Below, piece by piece: positions 51,565-60,748 of a stretch of DNA of 64,000 nt. The first letter of the stretch is position 1. Every line of letters starts with the position of its first letter. The position numbers and the translations under genes were made by a program. Source of the DNA: JBBDYD01 sp040901865 (lineage in GTDB: Bacteria > Bacteroidota > Ignavibacteria > UBA10030); contig JBBDYD010000136.1 in assembly GCA_040901865.1 (NCBI GenBank), positions 1 through 64,000 on the forward strand, read 5' to 3'. The notes below the pieces were generated by a model. It did not search any database, was not told the origin of the DNA, and was given only the letters and a program-made list of their open reading frames with translations.

Positions 51565-54552
51565 ATGTCAGGTGTGACACATATGAATGGGTACAGGCTG
51601 TTTTGGAGTTTGATACTGTTCGGAATTCTCAGTCCAACTCCCGCTCAGTCGCAGATCGTCAAGGGAACCGTCAGGGATTCGCTTGACGGAACGACGCTTG
51701 TCGGGGCTAACGTGTTCGCCCTCGGAACCGCCATCGGCGCCGCGACGGACCGCGAAGGCCAATTCAGGATCAGCGGACTCCCGCCCGGGCCGTATACGAT
51801 CAGGATCTCGTATATGGGATACAGAATGAAAGAGGAATCGGTGATGATCGGGTTGGACGATGTTGTGCTGAATGTTTATCTGCTGCCCGATATCCTGGAA
51901 TCCGAAGAGGTCGTGATCACGGCGCAACTCCGGGGCCAGATGGCAGCGATCAATCAACAGATCACATCCAACACGATCGTCAGCATAATTTCGGAAGAGA
52001 AGATCAAGGAATTGCCGGACGCGAACGCGGCAGAAGCGATCGGTCGGCTGCCGGGTGTCTCGATTCTCCGTGCCGGGGGCGAAGCGAACAAGGTCATTCT
52101 GCGGGGACTGGAGGACAAGTTTACATCATTTACGATCGATGGCATCAAAATTCCCCCCACGGATGCAATAGGCAGGGGTGTGGATCTGAGCATGTTGTCG
52201 CAGAGTTCGTTGTCGGGGGTGGAGCTGTACAAAGCACTAACACCAGACATGGACGGAGACGCGCTGGCGGGAAGCATCAATTTGGTAACGCGAAAAGCTC
52301 CGGAGACGAGGAACATCAAGGCAGACCTGAAGGGCGATTACAACCGTCTTATGCATTCTGCGGGTCAGTACATCCTCTCCCTCCACTACGGCGAGCGGTT
52401 TCTTGACAATCTTCTTGGTGTTCAGGTCACAGGAAATCTCGAGAAGCGAATACGGAGTAATGAGCGGATCAACGTGGACTACGGACAGCAAGACCTGCCG
52501 AACTACTTCATCGATAATTTCCTCCTTGAGTTTACCGATGAAACGCGGAAACGGGACGGACTCAGCGTTCTGCTGGACCTGAACACACCCGACGATGGTA
52601 CGATCCGGATCAGCAACGTCTTCGGAAGGACGCGACGCGATTTTTTTTCGTACATCCGTGATTACCCGTCCAATAACGGAGGCAATGAGGGCGGATTTCC
52701 CGCCTACACGTATCGCGACAGGGAACTCGAGATACGCACCTTCAACAGTTCGGTGAGCGGAGATAACAACCTCTTCAACTTGTCCGTCAAATGGAGCCTG
52801 TCCTTTGCCGAGTCACAATCGTTCTATCCCTTCGACTATCAGATGATCTTTGTCGAGCCATCTGGTATGAATCCCTCTCCTCAGGTTCAATCGAACCCTG
52901 CACAGCTGATAAACTATGCGGTGAACGATTTTGCAACTTCCGCCCTGAAATGGCAATACTACCGTTCGCAGGACAATTTCGATAAGGAGAGGACCGGGGC
53001 CCTGAGTGTTGCAAAGAAATATTTTTACGGCAAAATGATCTCAGGGGAATTGAAGGTCGGAGGAAAATTCCGTGTGAAAGAGCGGTCCAATGCGCGAAGG
53101 GAAGACTTAACGCCGTATTACCTCGGTCGATGGCAGACACACGAGGGGATGCCGGACGGGTCGATTGTGCCGAAGGACTTCACCGGAACGGCATTTGAAG
53201 AGTGGCTGGATGCAGGGGGTGGAGCAGTCGCCCTGAGTTACTTCCTCGCCTCGAATCCCGATAAGAGAAATATTTACGGCTCCTATTCCTTGAATCCCAT
53301 GCTGATCAGGGACCGGCTGCGGCAGTGGTGGGAATTGAACAAAAACGGTATGAATTCAAACGGAACCCAGCTGGAAGTGTGGATTAATCCGCTGATCCGA
53401 TATGATGATCATTTTGTCACGGAGAGGGTGGGAGCGGCCTATGTCATGAATACGCTGAATGTCGGGCAGACATTGACCGTCATCGCCGGATTGCGTCTCG
53501 AAAAGGAATTCAGCGACTATCAATCCACGTTCATGCCAAAACCGGTGGCGGGTTTTCCCGTCCCGGCGACCTCGATCACCGATACAACTTCTTCTTATCA
53601 GCAGACGGTTGCTCTCCCGAATATCAACATCTCATTCAAGCCGTTTGACTTCATGAATCTCCGCCTTGCCGCCTACAAAGCCATCGGGAGGCCCGATTTC
53701 AACATGCGGCTTAATCGGTTCATTGCGGGCCGTCCGGCGGAATCCACGACTCAACACCAGATCTATGTCGGCAACGTGAACCTGAAGACCTCAGAGGCGT
53801 GGAATTTTGAAATCAACCCGACGTTCATTGACGAATCCTTTGGCCTGATCTCCGTTTCCGCCTACTATAAAGAGATCAGTGACATGTACCACATGCTGAA
53901 CAATTTCAACACCGAAGGTGACGGAATCCTGAACCATTTTGGCATCACCTGGCGGAGTCAACTGGGCACGACAGCCTATAACCTTACGCTCCCGTATAAC
54001 TCGCCGAAACCGACAAAGGTATGGGGACTCGAATTCGAACATCAGATGAATTTCACTTTTCTTCCCGAGCCGCTGAACAACTTTATCCTCACCTACAATG
54101 CGTCCATCGTCGGATCGGAGACCTGGTTGTACGGATCCCAGACGATCACGTACTACGACTCGTCGGGCCCTTTTCCTGTGCCGAAAGCGATGAATATCCT
54201 GGTGGAACGAAAACAGAAGCTGGAAGGGATGCCGGAGTTTTTTGGGAATATTGCCTTGGGATATGACCTGGGTGGTTTTTCCGCGCGCGTGTCCGTCTTT
54301 CATCAGGGGAAACACAATCTATCTTTTTCGGCGAGCGGTCTGAGCGACCGCTTGACAAACGCATTCACGCGGGTCGACCTCGCGCTCAAACAACGATTCC
54401 TCGACCACTTTGTTCTGTATCTGAACGTGAACAATATCACCGATATCGAGGACGGTTCTTCGATCGAAAACCGTGTTTACTCCCGCAACTTGTTCGACCA
54501 GAGCGAACAATACGGCTTGACGGCAGATTTTGGCATCACGTTTGAGCTCTAA
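51565..54552 (+). CDS. TonB-dependent receptor, second
   Basis: A 995-residue receptor. Start 51565 is chosen because a signal peptide (with LFWSLILFGILSPTPAQSQ) follows and AAAGGA lies upstream; ATG 51583 would serve equally. The open frame extends much further upstream, but that part runs through the heptamer repeat and is not coding. It has a CarboxypepD_reg-like domain (ALGTAIGAATDREGQFRISG), a plug with ELPDANAAEAIGRLPGVSI and a barrel. Its TonB-Xanth-Caul-like plug motif differs from the receptor at 39488. A second pectin-fragment importer is likely. Confidence 0.9.
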   Translation: MSGVTHMNGYRLFWSLILFGILSPTPAQSQIVKGTVRDSLDGTTLVGANVFALGTAIGAATDREGQFRISGLPPGPYTIRISYMGYRMKEESVMIGLDDVVLNVYLLPDILESEEVVITAQLRGQMAAINQQITSNTIVSIISEEKIKELPDANAAEAIGRLPGVSILRAGGEANKVILRGLEDKFTSFTIDGIKIPPTDAIGRGVDLSMLSQSSLSGVELYKALTPDMDGDALAGSINLVTRKAPETRNIKADLKGDYNRLMHSAGQYILSLHYGERFLDNLLGVQVTGNLEKRIRSNERINVDYGQQDLPNYFIDNFLLEFTDETRKRDGLSVLLDLNTPDDGTIRISNVFGRTRRDFFSYIRDYPSNNGGNEGGFPAYTYRDRELEIRTFNSSVSGDNNLFNLSVKWSLSFAESQSFYPFDYQMIFVEPSGMNPSPQVQSNPAQLINYAVNDFATSALKWQYYRSQDNFDKERTGALSVAKKYFYGKMISGELKVGGKFRVKERSNARREDLTPYYLGRWQTHEGMPDGSIVPKDFTGTAFEEWLDAGGGAVALSYFLASNPDKRNIYGSYSLNPMLIRDRLRQWWELNKNGMNSNGTQLEVWINPLIRYDDHFVTERVGAAYVMNTLNVGQTLTVIAGLRLEKEFSDYQSTFMPKPVAGFPVPATSITDTTSSYQQTVALPNINISFKPFDFMNLRLAAYKAIGRPDFNMRLNRFIAGRPAESTTQHQIYVGNVNLKTSEAWNFEINPTFIDESFGLISVSAYYKEISDMYHMLNNFNTEGDGILNHFGITWRSQLGTTAYNLTLPYNSPKPTKVWGLEFEHQMNFTFLPEPLNNFILTYNASIVGSETWLYGSQTITYYDSSGPFPVPKAMNILVERKQKLEGMPEFFGNIALGYDLGGFSARVSVFHQGKHNLSFSASGLSDRLTNAFTRVDLALKQRFLDHFVLYLNVNNITDIEDGSSIENRVYSRNLFDQSEQYGLTADFGITFEL

Positions 54553-54625
54553 CGTATCGTACTACAATATGCAATTCACTAAATCCACTCACAGGTTTCA
54601 CCGTCACCATTACAGGGAGGTAACT

Positions 54626-56323
54626 ATGAACCTTCGAACAACGGTTCTAGCCTTCGCGTCTGTTCTCCTGTTGTGCGCTTTCGTTACGGCGCAGGAGAGC
54701 GTTTTGACGCTTCTTCCGTACAACGGGCAGCCCTACACATTCATCGATGCCCAATTTGCGGCCGATACGACATTGACCAGTGGGTTATTGGCCAATCGCG
54801 TGTACGAACTGAAGCGCGATTCCCTTTACCTGAGCCGCGCCATCATCACGATTCAGTCCGGGCAGACGCTCCGGATCAGGGGTGCCGTAGGGGCTGGAAA
54901 GAGACCCATCATCTATCTCTATGATACCGGAACCGGAACCAGTCCCACGCGTCCCCCCGGCAATTTTGCCGTGCTGAACGGCGGAAGCCTTGAATTTAGG
55001 AACTTCGCCATCGCCGGGTACTACGAGATCGATCCGACGGAAATCGGCGGAGTACAGGGCGGATTGATTAACACGACCGCGGTCTCGCCTTCCATTGTCG
55101 TTGACAGCGTCATTTTCTCCAATATCAACGGCCAGCACATTCGAACAGGATTCAATATCACTACCGTCAAGGTTACGAATACGATCTTTGCCAATATGGG
55201 CGCTCTCTCGACATCGAATCTGGGTGCCGGCAAAGGTATTGATTTGCGCGAAGCAACGCTCGATACGCTGATCGTGCAGAATTGCACGTTTGTCAATTAT
55301 CAGGACCGCGCAATCAGGCATTACAACTTCAATTTTCCACAAACGGGAACCGGACCGATCATGTACGGTCTGATCGATCATAACACGTTTGTCAACGGGA
55401 TGGGTTTCCACGGTCTGCTTTCGCTGGGGAACGTTGGTACAACCATTTCTGTGACGAACAACCTGTTCGTTGACGGATTCGCGCTCGGCGAGGACTCAAC
55501 GGACGCGACACGGGCGGCGGAGTGGGCGAACACCGGTGAGGTCTATGCGTCCAACGGACAAAACAGGATCACATGGATCTTCTCGGCGCCGAACGACACA
55601 ACGCAATGGCGGATCTGGAACAACATGTACGCGATCTCTGATTCGGGCACCGCATTCCTCACGGATTTTGAGTATCCGGTTGGGTCGCCGCTCTCGTGGC
55701 ACATCAATACCCGGCTTGACATGCAGGGAATGGATACCACAACCACGTTTCTCCCTGTCACGCTGACCCTTACCAATACTCCGCGCCTCATGACTAACAT
55801 GATGCGGTGGTACGAGGATCCGGCCGGTGGGGGCAGGATCAAGAACCAGACAAACTATGTACTGGCAAGAGATGACTTCGACCGCAGGGTGATCCAGTAC
55901 TACCGTGATACCCTCAGTGCCGCATATTCCACCGGCTCGATCGCCTATACAGGAGCCTTCGGCGGTTACCCGGTTGGTGATTTGAACTGGTTCCCCTCAA
56001 AATACACTGAATGGAGGAGCGACCCGGTCAGCAATGTACCCCGGACCTCGAACCTCCCGGAATCATTCGTGGTGACCCAGAATTATCCGAACCCATTCAA
56101 TCCGGGGACCACGTTTGACTTCGAGCTTCTGAAACGGGATCAGGTCATTGTCAAAATCTTCGATCTGCTGGGACGTGAACTGGCCACACTCGTGAATGAA
56201 GTCAGGGCACCCGGCCCACACAGGATCACGTGGGATGCTTCCGGATATCCCAGCGGTGTTTATCTTTATAGAATTCAGGTCGGTCAGGACATTCAGACGA
56301 AACGAATGACGCTGATCAAGTAA
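54626..56323 (+). CDS. Secreted beta-helix-like protein with T9SS sorting domain
   Basis: A 565-residue protein. GGGAGG before ATG 54626 decides the start. A signal peptide (1-23) is followed by a region with parallel-beta-helix character: GGSLEFRNFAIAGYYEID, VDSVIFSNING, VKVTNTIFANMG, LIVQNCTFVNYQDRAIRHYN and VTNNLFVDGF, reminiscent of polysaccharide lyases and pectin-binding proteins. No known catalytic motif is visible. The C-terminus has NYPNPFNP and is a T9SS domain. A new lyase or binding protein for pectin is possible. Confidence 0.85.
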   Translation: MNLRTTVLAFASVLLLCAFVTAQESVLTLLPYNGQPYTFIDAQFAADTTLTSGLLANRVYELKRDSLYLSRAIITIQSGQTLRIRGAVGAGKRPIIYLYDTGTGTSPTRPPGNFAVLNGGSLEFRNFAIAGYYEIDPTEIGGVQGGLINTTAVSPSIVVDSVIFSNINGQHIRTGFNITTVKVTNTIFANMGALSTSNLGAGKGIDLREATLDTLIVQNCTFVNYQDRAIRHYNFNFPQTGTGPIMYGLIDHNTFVNGMGFHGLLSLGNVGTTISVTNNLFVDGFALGEDSTDATRAAEWANTGEVYASNGQNRITWIFSAPNDTTQWRIWNNMYAISDSGTAFLTDFEYPVGSPLSWHINTRLDMQGMDTTTTFLPVTLTLTNTPRLMTNMMRWYEDPAGGGRIKNQTNYVLARDDFDRRVIQYYRDTLSAAYSTGSIAYTGAFGGYPVGDLNWFPSKYTEWRSDPVSNVPRTSNLPESFVVTQNYPNPFNPGTTFDFELLKRDQVIVKIFDLLGRELATLVNEVRAPGPHRITWDASGYPSGVYLYRIQVGQDIQTKRMTLIK

Positions 56324-56343
56324 GGACGATACAACTTCTGCGT

Positions 56344-56368
56344 CGGCCGGGGGTCGAACCTCCGGCCG
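56344..56368 (+). other. Strong GC-rich hairpin after the T9SS gene
   Basis: CGGCCGGGGGT pairs with ACCTCCGGCCG (one mismatch) around a 3-base CGA loop, 20 bases after the stop. There is no T-run, so it may act as a transcript stabiliser or weak terminator between the surface and uronate operons. Confidence 0.55.
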
Positions 56369-56428
56369 GTGCAGATGTATTCTGATGCATACGTGTACAG
56401 TTCTTCCTATTTTGAACAAAGAGTAATA

Positions 56429-57643
56429 ATGACGATGGGGCTCAACATGTTCTTCCGCATCCTTGCCTGTTGCCTCGCTACAACCGCAGCACGGGGACAG
56501 GAACTCGAAATCCTTGTAACGAATCCGTACAATGTCCGTCGAGCGAACGAACCCGTTGTCGTTCCCTACGTGGAGATTCAAAAGAATGTACCAACGGACC
56601 TCGCCAGGAAACTCCGGCTCCTGGACGAAAGCAACCGGTCCATGGCATTTCAAGTGGACGATCTGGATGGAAACGGTTCACCGGACGAATTTGTGTTTGT
56701 AGCAGACTTTGCCCCAAATCAGGACCGGCGATTCGTGTTAACGTCCGGTGCCGATTCGCTCGCGCTTCCCGCGGGTCCATTCCGGACGGATGTTGCAAAC
56801 TTCAAGCGGATCGGAGGAGTTTCCGTGTCTGTGGACGATGACGACGGGCCGGGAACATTGCGGAGTCAGGGTCAATATCCGTTCGACGGTGTCGGATGGG
56901 AATCGGAGGTTATCGGTTACCGTCTCTATCTGGATGAACGGAATGCGGTTGACATTCAGGCGAAGAAAATTCCCGGACTTCATTGGGCGTACATCGGCAA
57001 TACGGGAGTGAACTATCAGTTGGATGCGTATTGGGGGATGGATCCGCTCCATGTCGGCGGGGCCCTGGGGATCGGGGGAATGGGGTTCTGGATCAAAGAC
57101 GCTGTGAATCATCCGATGAGGCTTGATCGCCGTCGCTGCCGCGTCATTGCACGCGGGCCTGTTCGCGCCGTTGCACGCGTGGACTATGACGGCTGGGATA
57201 TCGGAGGGGAAAAAGTTGATGTCACATCGTTGTTCGTCATCTATGGCGGAGATCGAATGACCGAGCACCGCGTGATGCTTCGGTCCGCCGCACCGAGAAC
57301 GATCGCCGTCGGTATCGTAAAACATGCACACGCACGGGCCTCCTGGGATCCGGCCGCAGCGACCATGTTCACGGTTGGGGCACAATCGAGAACGAACGAC
57401 TCGCTCCTGATGGCGCTTACGTTCGATCCGGCCGCCGTTGTCAGGAAGACAGAAGACAAAGCGAATCACCTTGTATTGCTTCGCCTCGATAAGAACACGA
57501 CGCTGAGATATTTCATCTCGGCTTACTGGCAGGGCGAAACCGGGACAATGCTGAGCGAGTCCGGAACGAAGGATCTCCTGCAGACTATGAGGCGAAGATT
57601 GACCGAACCGCTTAACGTGCGGTTCATGAAACCACGACCATGA
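56429..57643 (+). CDS. DUF4861 family secreted protein
   Basis: A 404-residue protein with a signal peptide; ATG 56429 is chosen (later ATGs at 56435 and 56447 are possible). It belongs to the DUF4861 family, recognised by LLDESNRSMAFQVDDLDGNG and FVFVADFAPNQDRRF, then YRLYLDERNAVDIQ and GMDPLHVGGALGIGG. Members occur in polysaccharide utilisation loci; the activity is unknown to me. It is the first gene of the uronate operon, and its stop overlaps uxaC (ATGA), which suggests a periplasmic step just before uptake of uronates. Confidence 0.85.
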   Translation: MTMGLNMFFRILACCLATTAARGQELEILVTNPYNVRRANEPVVVPYVEIQKNVPTDLARKLRLLDESNRSMAFQVDDLDGNGSPDEFVFVADFAPNQDRRFVLTSGADSLALPAGPFRTDVANFKRIGGVSVSVDDDDGPGTLRSQGQYPFDGVGWESEVIGYRLYLDERNAVDIQAKKIPGLHWAYIGNTGVNYQLDAYWGMDPLHVGGALGIGGMGFWIKDAVNHPMRLDRRRCRVIARGPVRAVARVDYDGWDIGGEKVDVTSLFVIYGGDRMTEHRVMLRSAAPRTIAVGIVKHAHARASWDPAAATMFTVGAQSRTNDSLLMALTFDPAAVVRKTEDKANHLVLLRLDKNTTLRYFISAYWQGETGTMLSESGTKDLLQTMRRRLTEPLNVRFMKPRP

Positions 57644-59109
57644 GCACACTATTCATTCATGAAGATATTCTGCTGGAAAACGGACGGGCAAAAGAACTCT
57701 ATCATTCGGTTGCCAAGTCTCTTCCGATCATTGACTATCATTGTCACATTTCACCCAAAGACATAGCGGAGGACAGGCGGTTCCGCAACCTGACCGAGAT
57801 CTGGCTTGCCGGCGACCATTACAAATGGCGGGCGATGCGGACCTGCGGCGTAAATGAACGCTTTATCACCGGAGGGGCGTCCGATTGGGAGAAATTCGAA
57901 CAATGGGCGGAGACGGTTCCAAAGACGCTGCGCAATCCCCTCTATCATTGGACCCATTTTGAGCTGAAGAGGCCCTTCGGCATCGCCGATCGTCTTCTGA
58001 ATCCCGAAACGGCAAAGAGCATCTGGCAAGAGTGCAACGCAATGCTTGGCACCCCGGAGTTTTCCACGCGCGGGATTCAGAAACAAATGAATGTCGAGAT
58101 TGTCTGCACGACCGACGATCCCGTCGATTCGCTCGAGGAACACAAGCAAATACGGGCGGCTCGTGAATTTCCGGTCCGAGTATACCCCTGTTTCCGCCCT
58201 GACAAGGCGATGACGCCGGAGGATCCGAAACTCTTCCGGCAGTACGTCGGATTGCTCGAAGAGGCGGTGCGCGGGGATATTCGGACGTTCGATGATTACA
58301 TCACGGCTCTGCGAAAACGCCACGAATACTTTCACCGTGCGGAATGCCGACTTTCGGACCACGGGCTGGAAACCGTCTATGCCGAGTCGTACACCGATCG
58401 GGATGTGAAGGCGATCTTCAGGAAACTGCGCCTAGGGCGGAAGATCACATCGCTTGAAGCCCTTAAATTCCGGTCCGCCATGCTGTACGAACTTGCCGTC
58501 ATGGATTGGGAACAGGGATGGACCCAGCAGTTTCACCTGGGCGCCCTGCGCAATACGAACGCAAGGGCCCACAGGGTCAACGGTCCCGACACCGGATACG
58601 ACTCGATCGGCGATTTTGAGCAGGCGAGGCCCCTCGCCCGGTTTCTCAATCGGCTCGAATCGGAAGAGAAGCTCACGAAAACGATCCTCTATAATCTTAA
58701 TCCTCGTGACAACGAACTCTTTGCCTCCATGATCGGCAATTTCCAGGACGGCTCCGTTCCGGGGAAACTGCAGTACGGATCCGCATGGTGGTTCCTGGAC
58801 CAGGCGGACGGCATGACCCGGCAGATCGATGCCCTTTCCAACATGGGCATTCTGAGCCAGTTTATCGGAATGCTGACGGATTCGCGAAGTCTGCTGTCGT
58901 ATCCGAGGCACGAGTACTTCCGGCGGCTCCTTTGCAACATCCTCGGCGGCGAAATGGAACGGGGATTGATCCCGAACGACTTGAACCTCGTCGGCGCGAT
59001 GGTCCGAGACATTTGCTACTTCAACGCAAAGCGCTATTTCAATTTTCCGGAACTTGAACACTCGGCGAGTAGTTCTGAACAACCGCGGCGGGTAGCCGCA
59101 ACCTCATGA
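57640..59109 (+). CDS. uxaC: Uronate isomerase UxaC
   Basis: A 489-residue amidohydrolase-superfamily enzyme. The metal-binding DYHCHISPKDIAEDRRF near residue 32, FELKRPFGI and YNLNPRDNELFASMIGNFQDG are typical of UxaC, and the length fits. It converts D-galacturonate to D-tagaturonate and D-glucuronate to D-fructuronate in the cytoplasm. It overlaps DUF4861 upstream and kduD downstream by four bases each. Confidence 0.96.
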   Translation: MSTLFIHEDILLENGRAKELYHSVAKSLPIIDYHCHISPKDIAEDRRFRNLTEIWLAGDHYKWRAMRTCGVNERFITGGASDWEKFEQWAETVPKTLRNPLYHWTHFELKRPFGIADRLLNPETAKSIWQECNAMLGTPEFSTRGIQKQMNVEIVCTTDDPVDSLEEHKQIRAAREFPVRVYPCFRPDKAMTPEDPKLFRQYVGLLEEAVRGDIRTFDDYITALRKRHEYFHRAECRLSDHGLETVYAESYTDRDVKAIFRKLRLGRKITSLEALKFRSAMLYELAVMDWEQGWTQQFHLGALRNTNARAHRVNGPDTGYDSIGDFEQARPLARFLNRLESEEKLTKTILYNLNPRDNELFASMIGNFQDGSVPGKLQYGSAWWFLDQADGMTRQIDALSNMGILSQFIGMLTDSRSLLSYPRHEYFRRLLCNILGGEMERGLIPNDLNLVGAMVRDICYFNAKRYFNFPELEHSASSSEQPRRVAATS

Positions 59110-59858
59110 ATCTCTTCGACCTCAAAGGAAAAACCGCCGTTGTCACAGGCGCCAGCACCGGACTCGGCCGCGCGATGACGCTCGCGCTTGCAGCGTCGGG
59201 CGCCGACATTCTTCTTGTTGACCACTCGAAGAAAGAAGAAACGGCCCGTGAAGTAAGAACCCTGGGCCGCAAGGCAGTTGCGATGGAGGCAGATCTTGCG
59301 CGCATGGATTCGGCAGAGAAGATCGTGGGGAAGGCGATCGTCGAATTCGGAAAGGTCGACATTCTGGTGAACAACGCCGGGATTATCCGCAGGGCTCCAG
59401 CGCTGGAATTCTCTGAACAGGATTGGGATGATGTTCTGGCTGTGAATGCGAAATCGGTTTTCTTTCTGGCCCAGGCGGCCGCGCGTGATATGATGAAGCG
59501 GAAATCCGGGAAGATCATCAACGTTGCATCCCTGCTTTCGTTTCAGGGAGGTATTCTGGTGCCGTCCTATGCTGCGAGCAAAGGCGCTGTCGCACAGCTT
59601 ACCAAGTCCCTCGCCAACGAATTGGCCGCGTATGGCATCACGGTAAACGCGATCGCTCCCGGCTATATGGAAACCAACAATACAAAGGCGCTCCGGGAGG
59701 ATCCGGTTCGCTCAAAGTCCATCCTCGAACGCATTCCCGCGGGGCGATGGGGCGTCCCTGATGATCTGGGCGGCGCGGTGGTGTTTCTTGCCTCGTCCGC
59801 GTCAGACTATGTCAACGGCCATGTGCTGGTGGTTGACGGCGGATGGATGGCCCGGTAA
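59106..59858 (+). CDS. kduD: 2-deoxy-D-gluconate 3-dehydrogenase KduD (SDR)
   Basis: A 250-residue short-chain dehydrogenase. The cofactor loop TGASTGLG is at 14-21, NNAG at 89-92, and the catalytic Ser142, Tyr155 and Lys159 are present. KduD reduces 3-deoxy-D-glycero-2,5-hexodiulosonate to 2-keto-3-deoxygluconate with NADH, the step after KduI. Adjacency to kduI confirms the assignment over other SDRs. Confidence 0.92.
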   Translation: MNLFDLKGKTAVVTGASTGLGRAMTLALAASGADILLVDHSKKEETAREVRTLGRKAVAMEADLARMDSAEKIVGKAIVEFGKVDILVNNAGIIRRAPALEFSEQDWDDVLAVNAKSVFFLAQAAARDMMKRKSGKIINVASLLSFQGGILVPSYAASKGAVAQLTKSLANELAAYGITVNAIAPGYMETNNTKALREDPVRSKSILERIPAGRWGVPDDLGGAVVFLASSASDYVNGHVLVVDGGWMAR

Positions 59859-59881
59859 CACACTTAACTCAGGACACGTCA

Positions 59882-60715
59882 ATGGAAGTCCGATATCTCC
59901 CGAATCAGGAAGCGTATAAAAGTCTGGAGACCGAGGAATTACGTCGGTCGTTTGTCATGGAAACGTTGTTCCAGCCGAATGCGGTCTCGATGGTGTATTT
60001 CGAGACAGACCGGTCGATCGTCGGCGGTGTGCTGCCGGGTGACGCTCCGTTAAAGCTTCTGCCCACGCGGCAGGAAATGGCATCGGACTATTTTACGGAA
60101 CGAAGGGAAGTCGGCATTGTGAATGTCGGCGGCAATGCGGTCGTGCGTGTTGACGATCACGATCACACGCTGCATGGCAACGATATGCTCTACGTCGGGC
60201 GTGGAAAAAAGAAGATCGAATTTCGCAGTCAGGACAATAAGACCCCCGCCGCGCTGTATTTTGTTTCCTATCCGGCCCATGTCGATTATCCCGATACGCT
60301 CGTCCAGCACAGCGAGGCCGAAAAAGTGACCATCGGGTCCGCGGAAGGAGCCAACAAGAGGACGATCAACAAGTACATTCATACGGGCGGCATCAAAAGC
60401 TGTCAGCTCGTGATGGGACTGACGCAGCTGGAATCGGGAAGCATCTGGAACACCATGCCGGCGCATACGCATCAGCGCCGTTCCGAGGTCTATCTGTATT
60501 ACGCCCTCGGGCCCGACGATCTGGTGGTTCACCTGATGGGAACGCCGCGGGAAACGCGCAACATTATTCTACGCGATCGACAGGCGGTGATCTCCCCGAG
60601 CTGGTCGGTGCATTGCGGGGCCGGTACGCGCAACTATTCGTTCGTCTGGGCCATGGGCGGAGAAAACCAGGAGTTCTCCGACATGGATGGCGTACCGATG
60701 CCGTCGCTGCTGTAA
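59882..60715 (+). CDS. kduI: 5-dehydro-4-deoxy-D-glucuronate isomerase KduI
   Basis: A 277-residue cupin enzyme of standard length. The zinc-binding PAHTHQRRSE contains His195, His197 and Glu202; the fourth ligand is His near 244 in WSVHCGAGTRNY. It isomerises 4-deoxy-5-keto-uronate (from unsaturated galacturonate released by GH105 and lyases) for KduD. ATG 59882 is used; an upstream in-frame ATG lies inside kduD. Confidence 0.96.
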   Translation: MEVRYLPNQEAYKSLETEELRRSFVMETLFQPNAVSMVYFETDRSIVGGVLPGDAPLKLLPTRQEMASDYFTERREVGIVNVGGNAVVRVDDHDHTLHGNDMLYVGRGKKKIEFRSQDNKTPAALYFVSYPAHVDYPDTLVQHSEAEKVTIGSAEGANKRTINKYIHTGGIKSCQLVMGLTQLESGSIWNTMPAHTHQRRSEVYLYYALGPDDLVVHLMGTPRETRNIILRDRQAVISPSWSVHCGAGTRNYSFVWAMGGENQEFSDMDGVPMPSLL

Positions 60716-60748
60716 GTGATCTCCTGAAGAACTGAAAGAACTCTGGCA

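Noticed and set aside
56344..56375. A tRNA T-arm-like sequence (GGGTCGAACCTCC)
   Set aside because: No acceptor stem, D-arm or anticodon arm can be placed upstream, where the T9SS gene ends. It is better explained as a simple GC hairpin.
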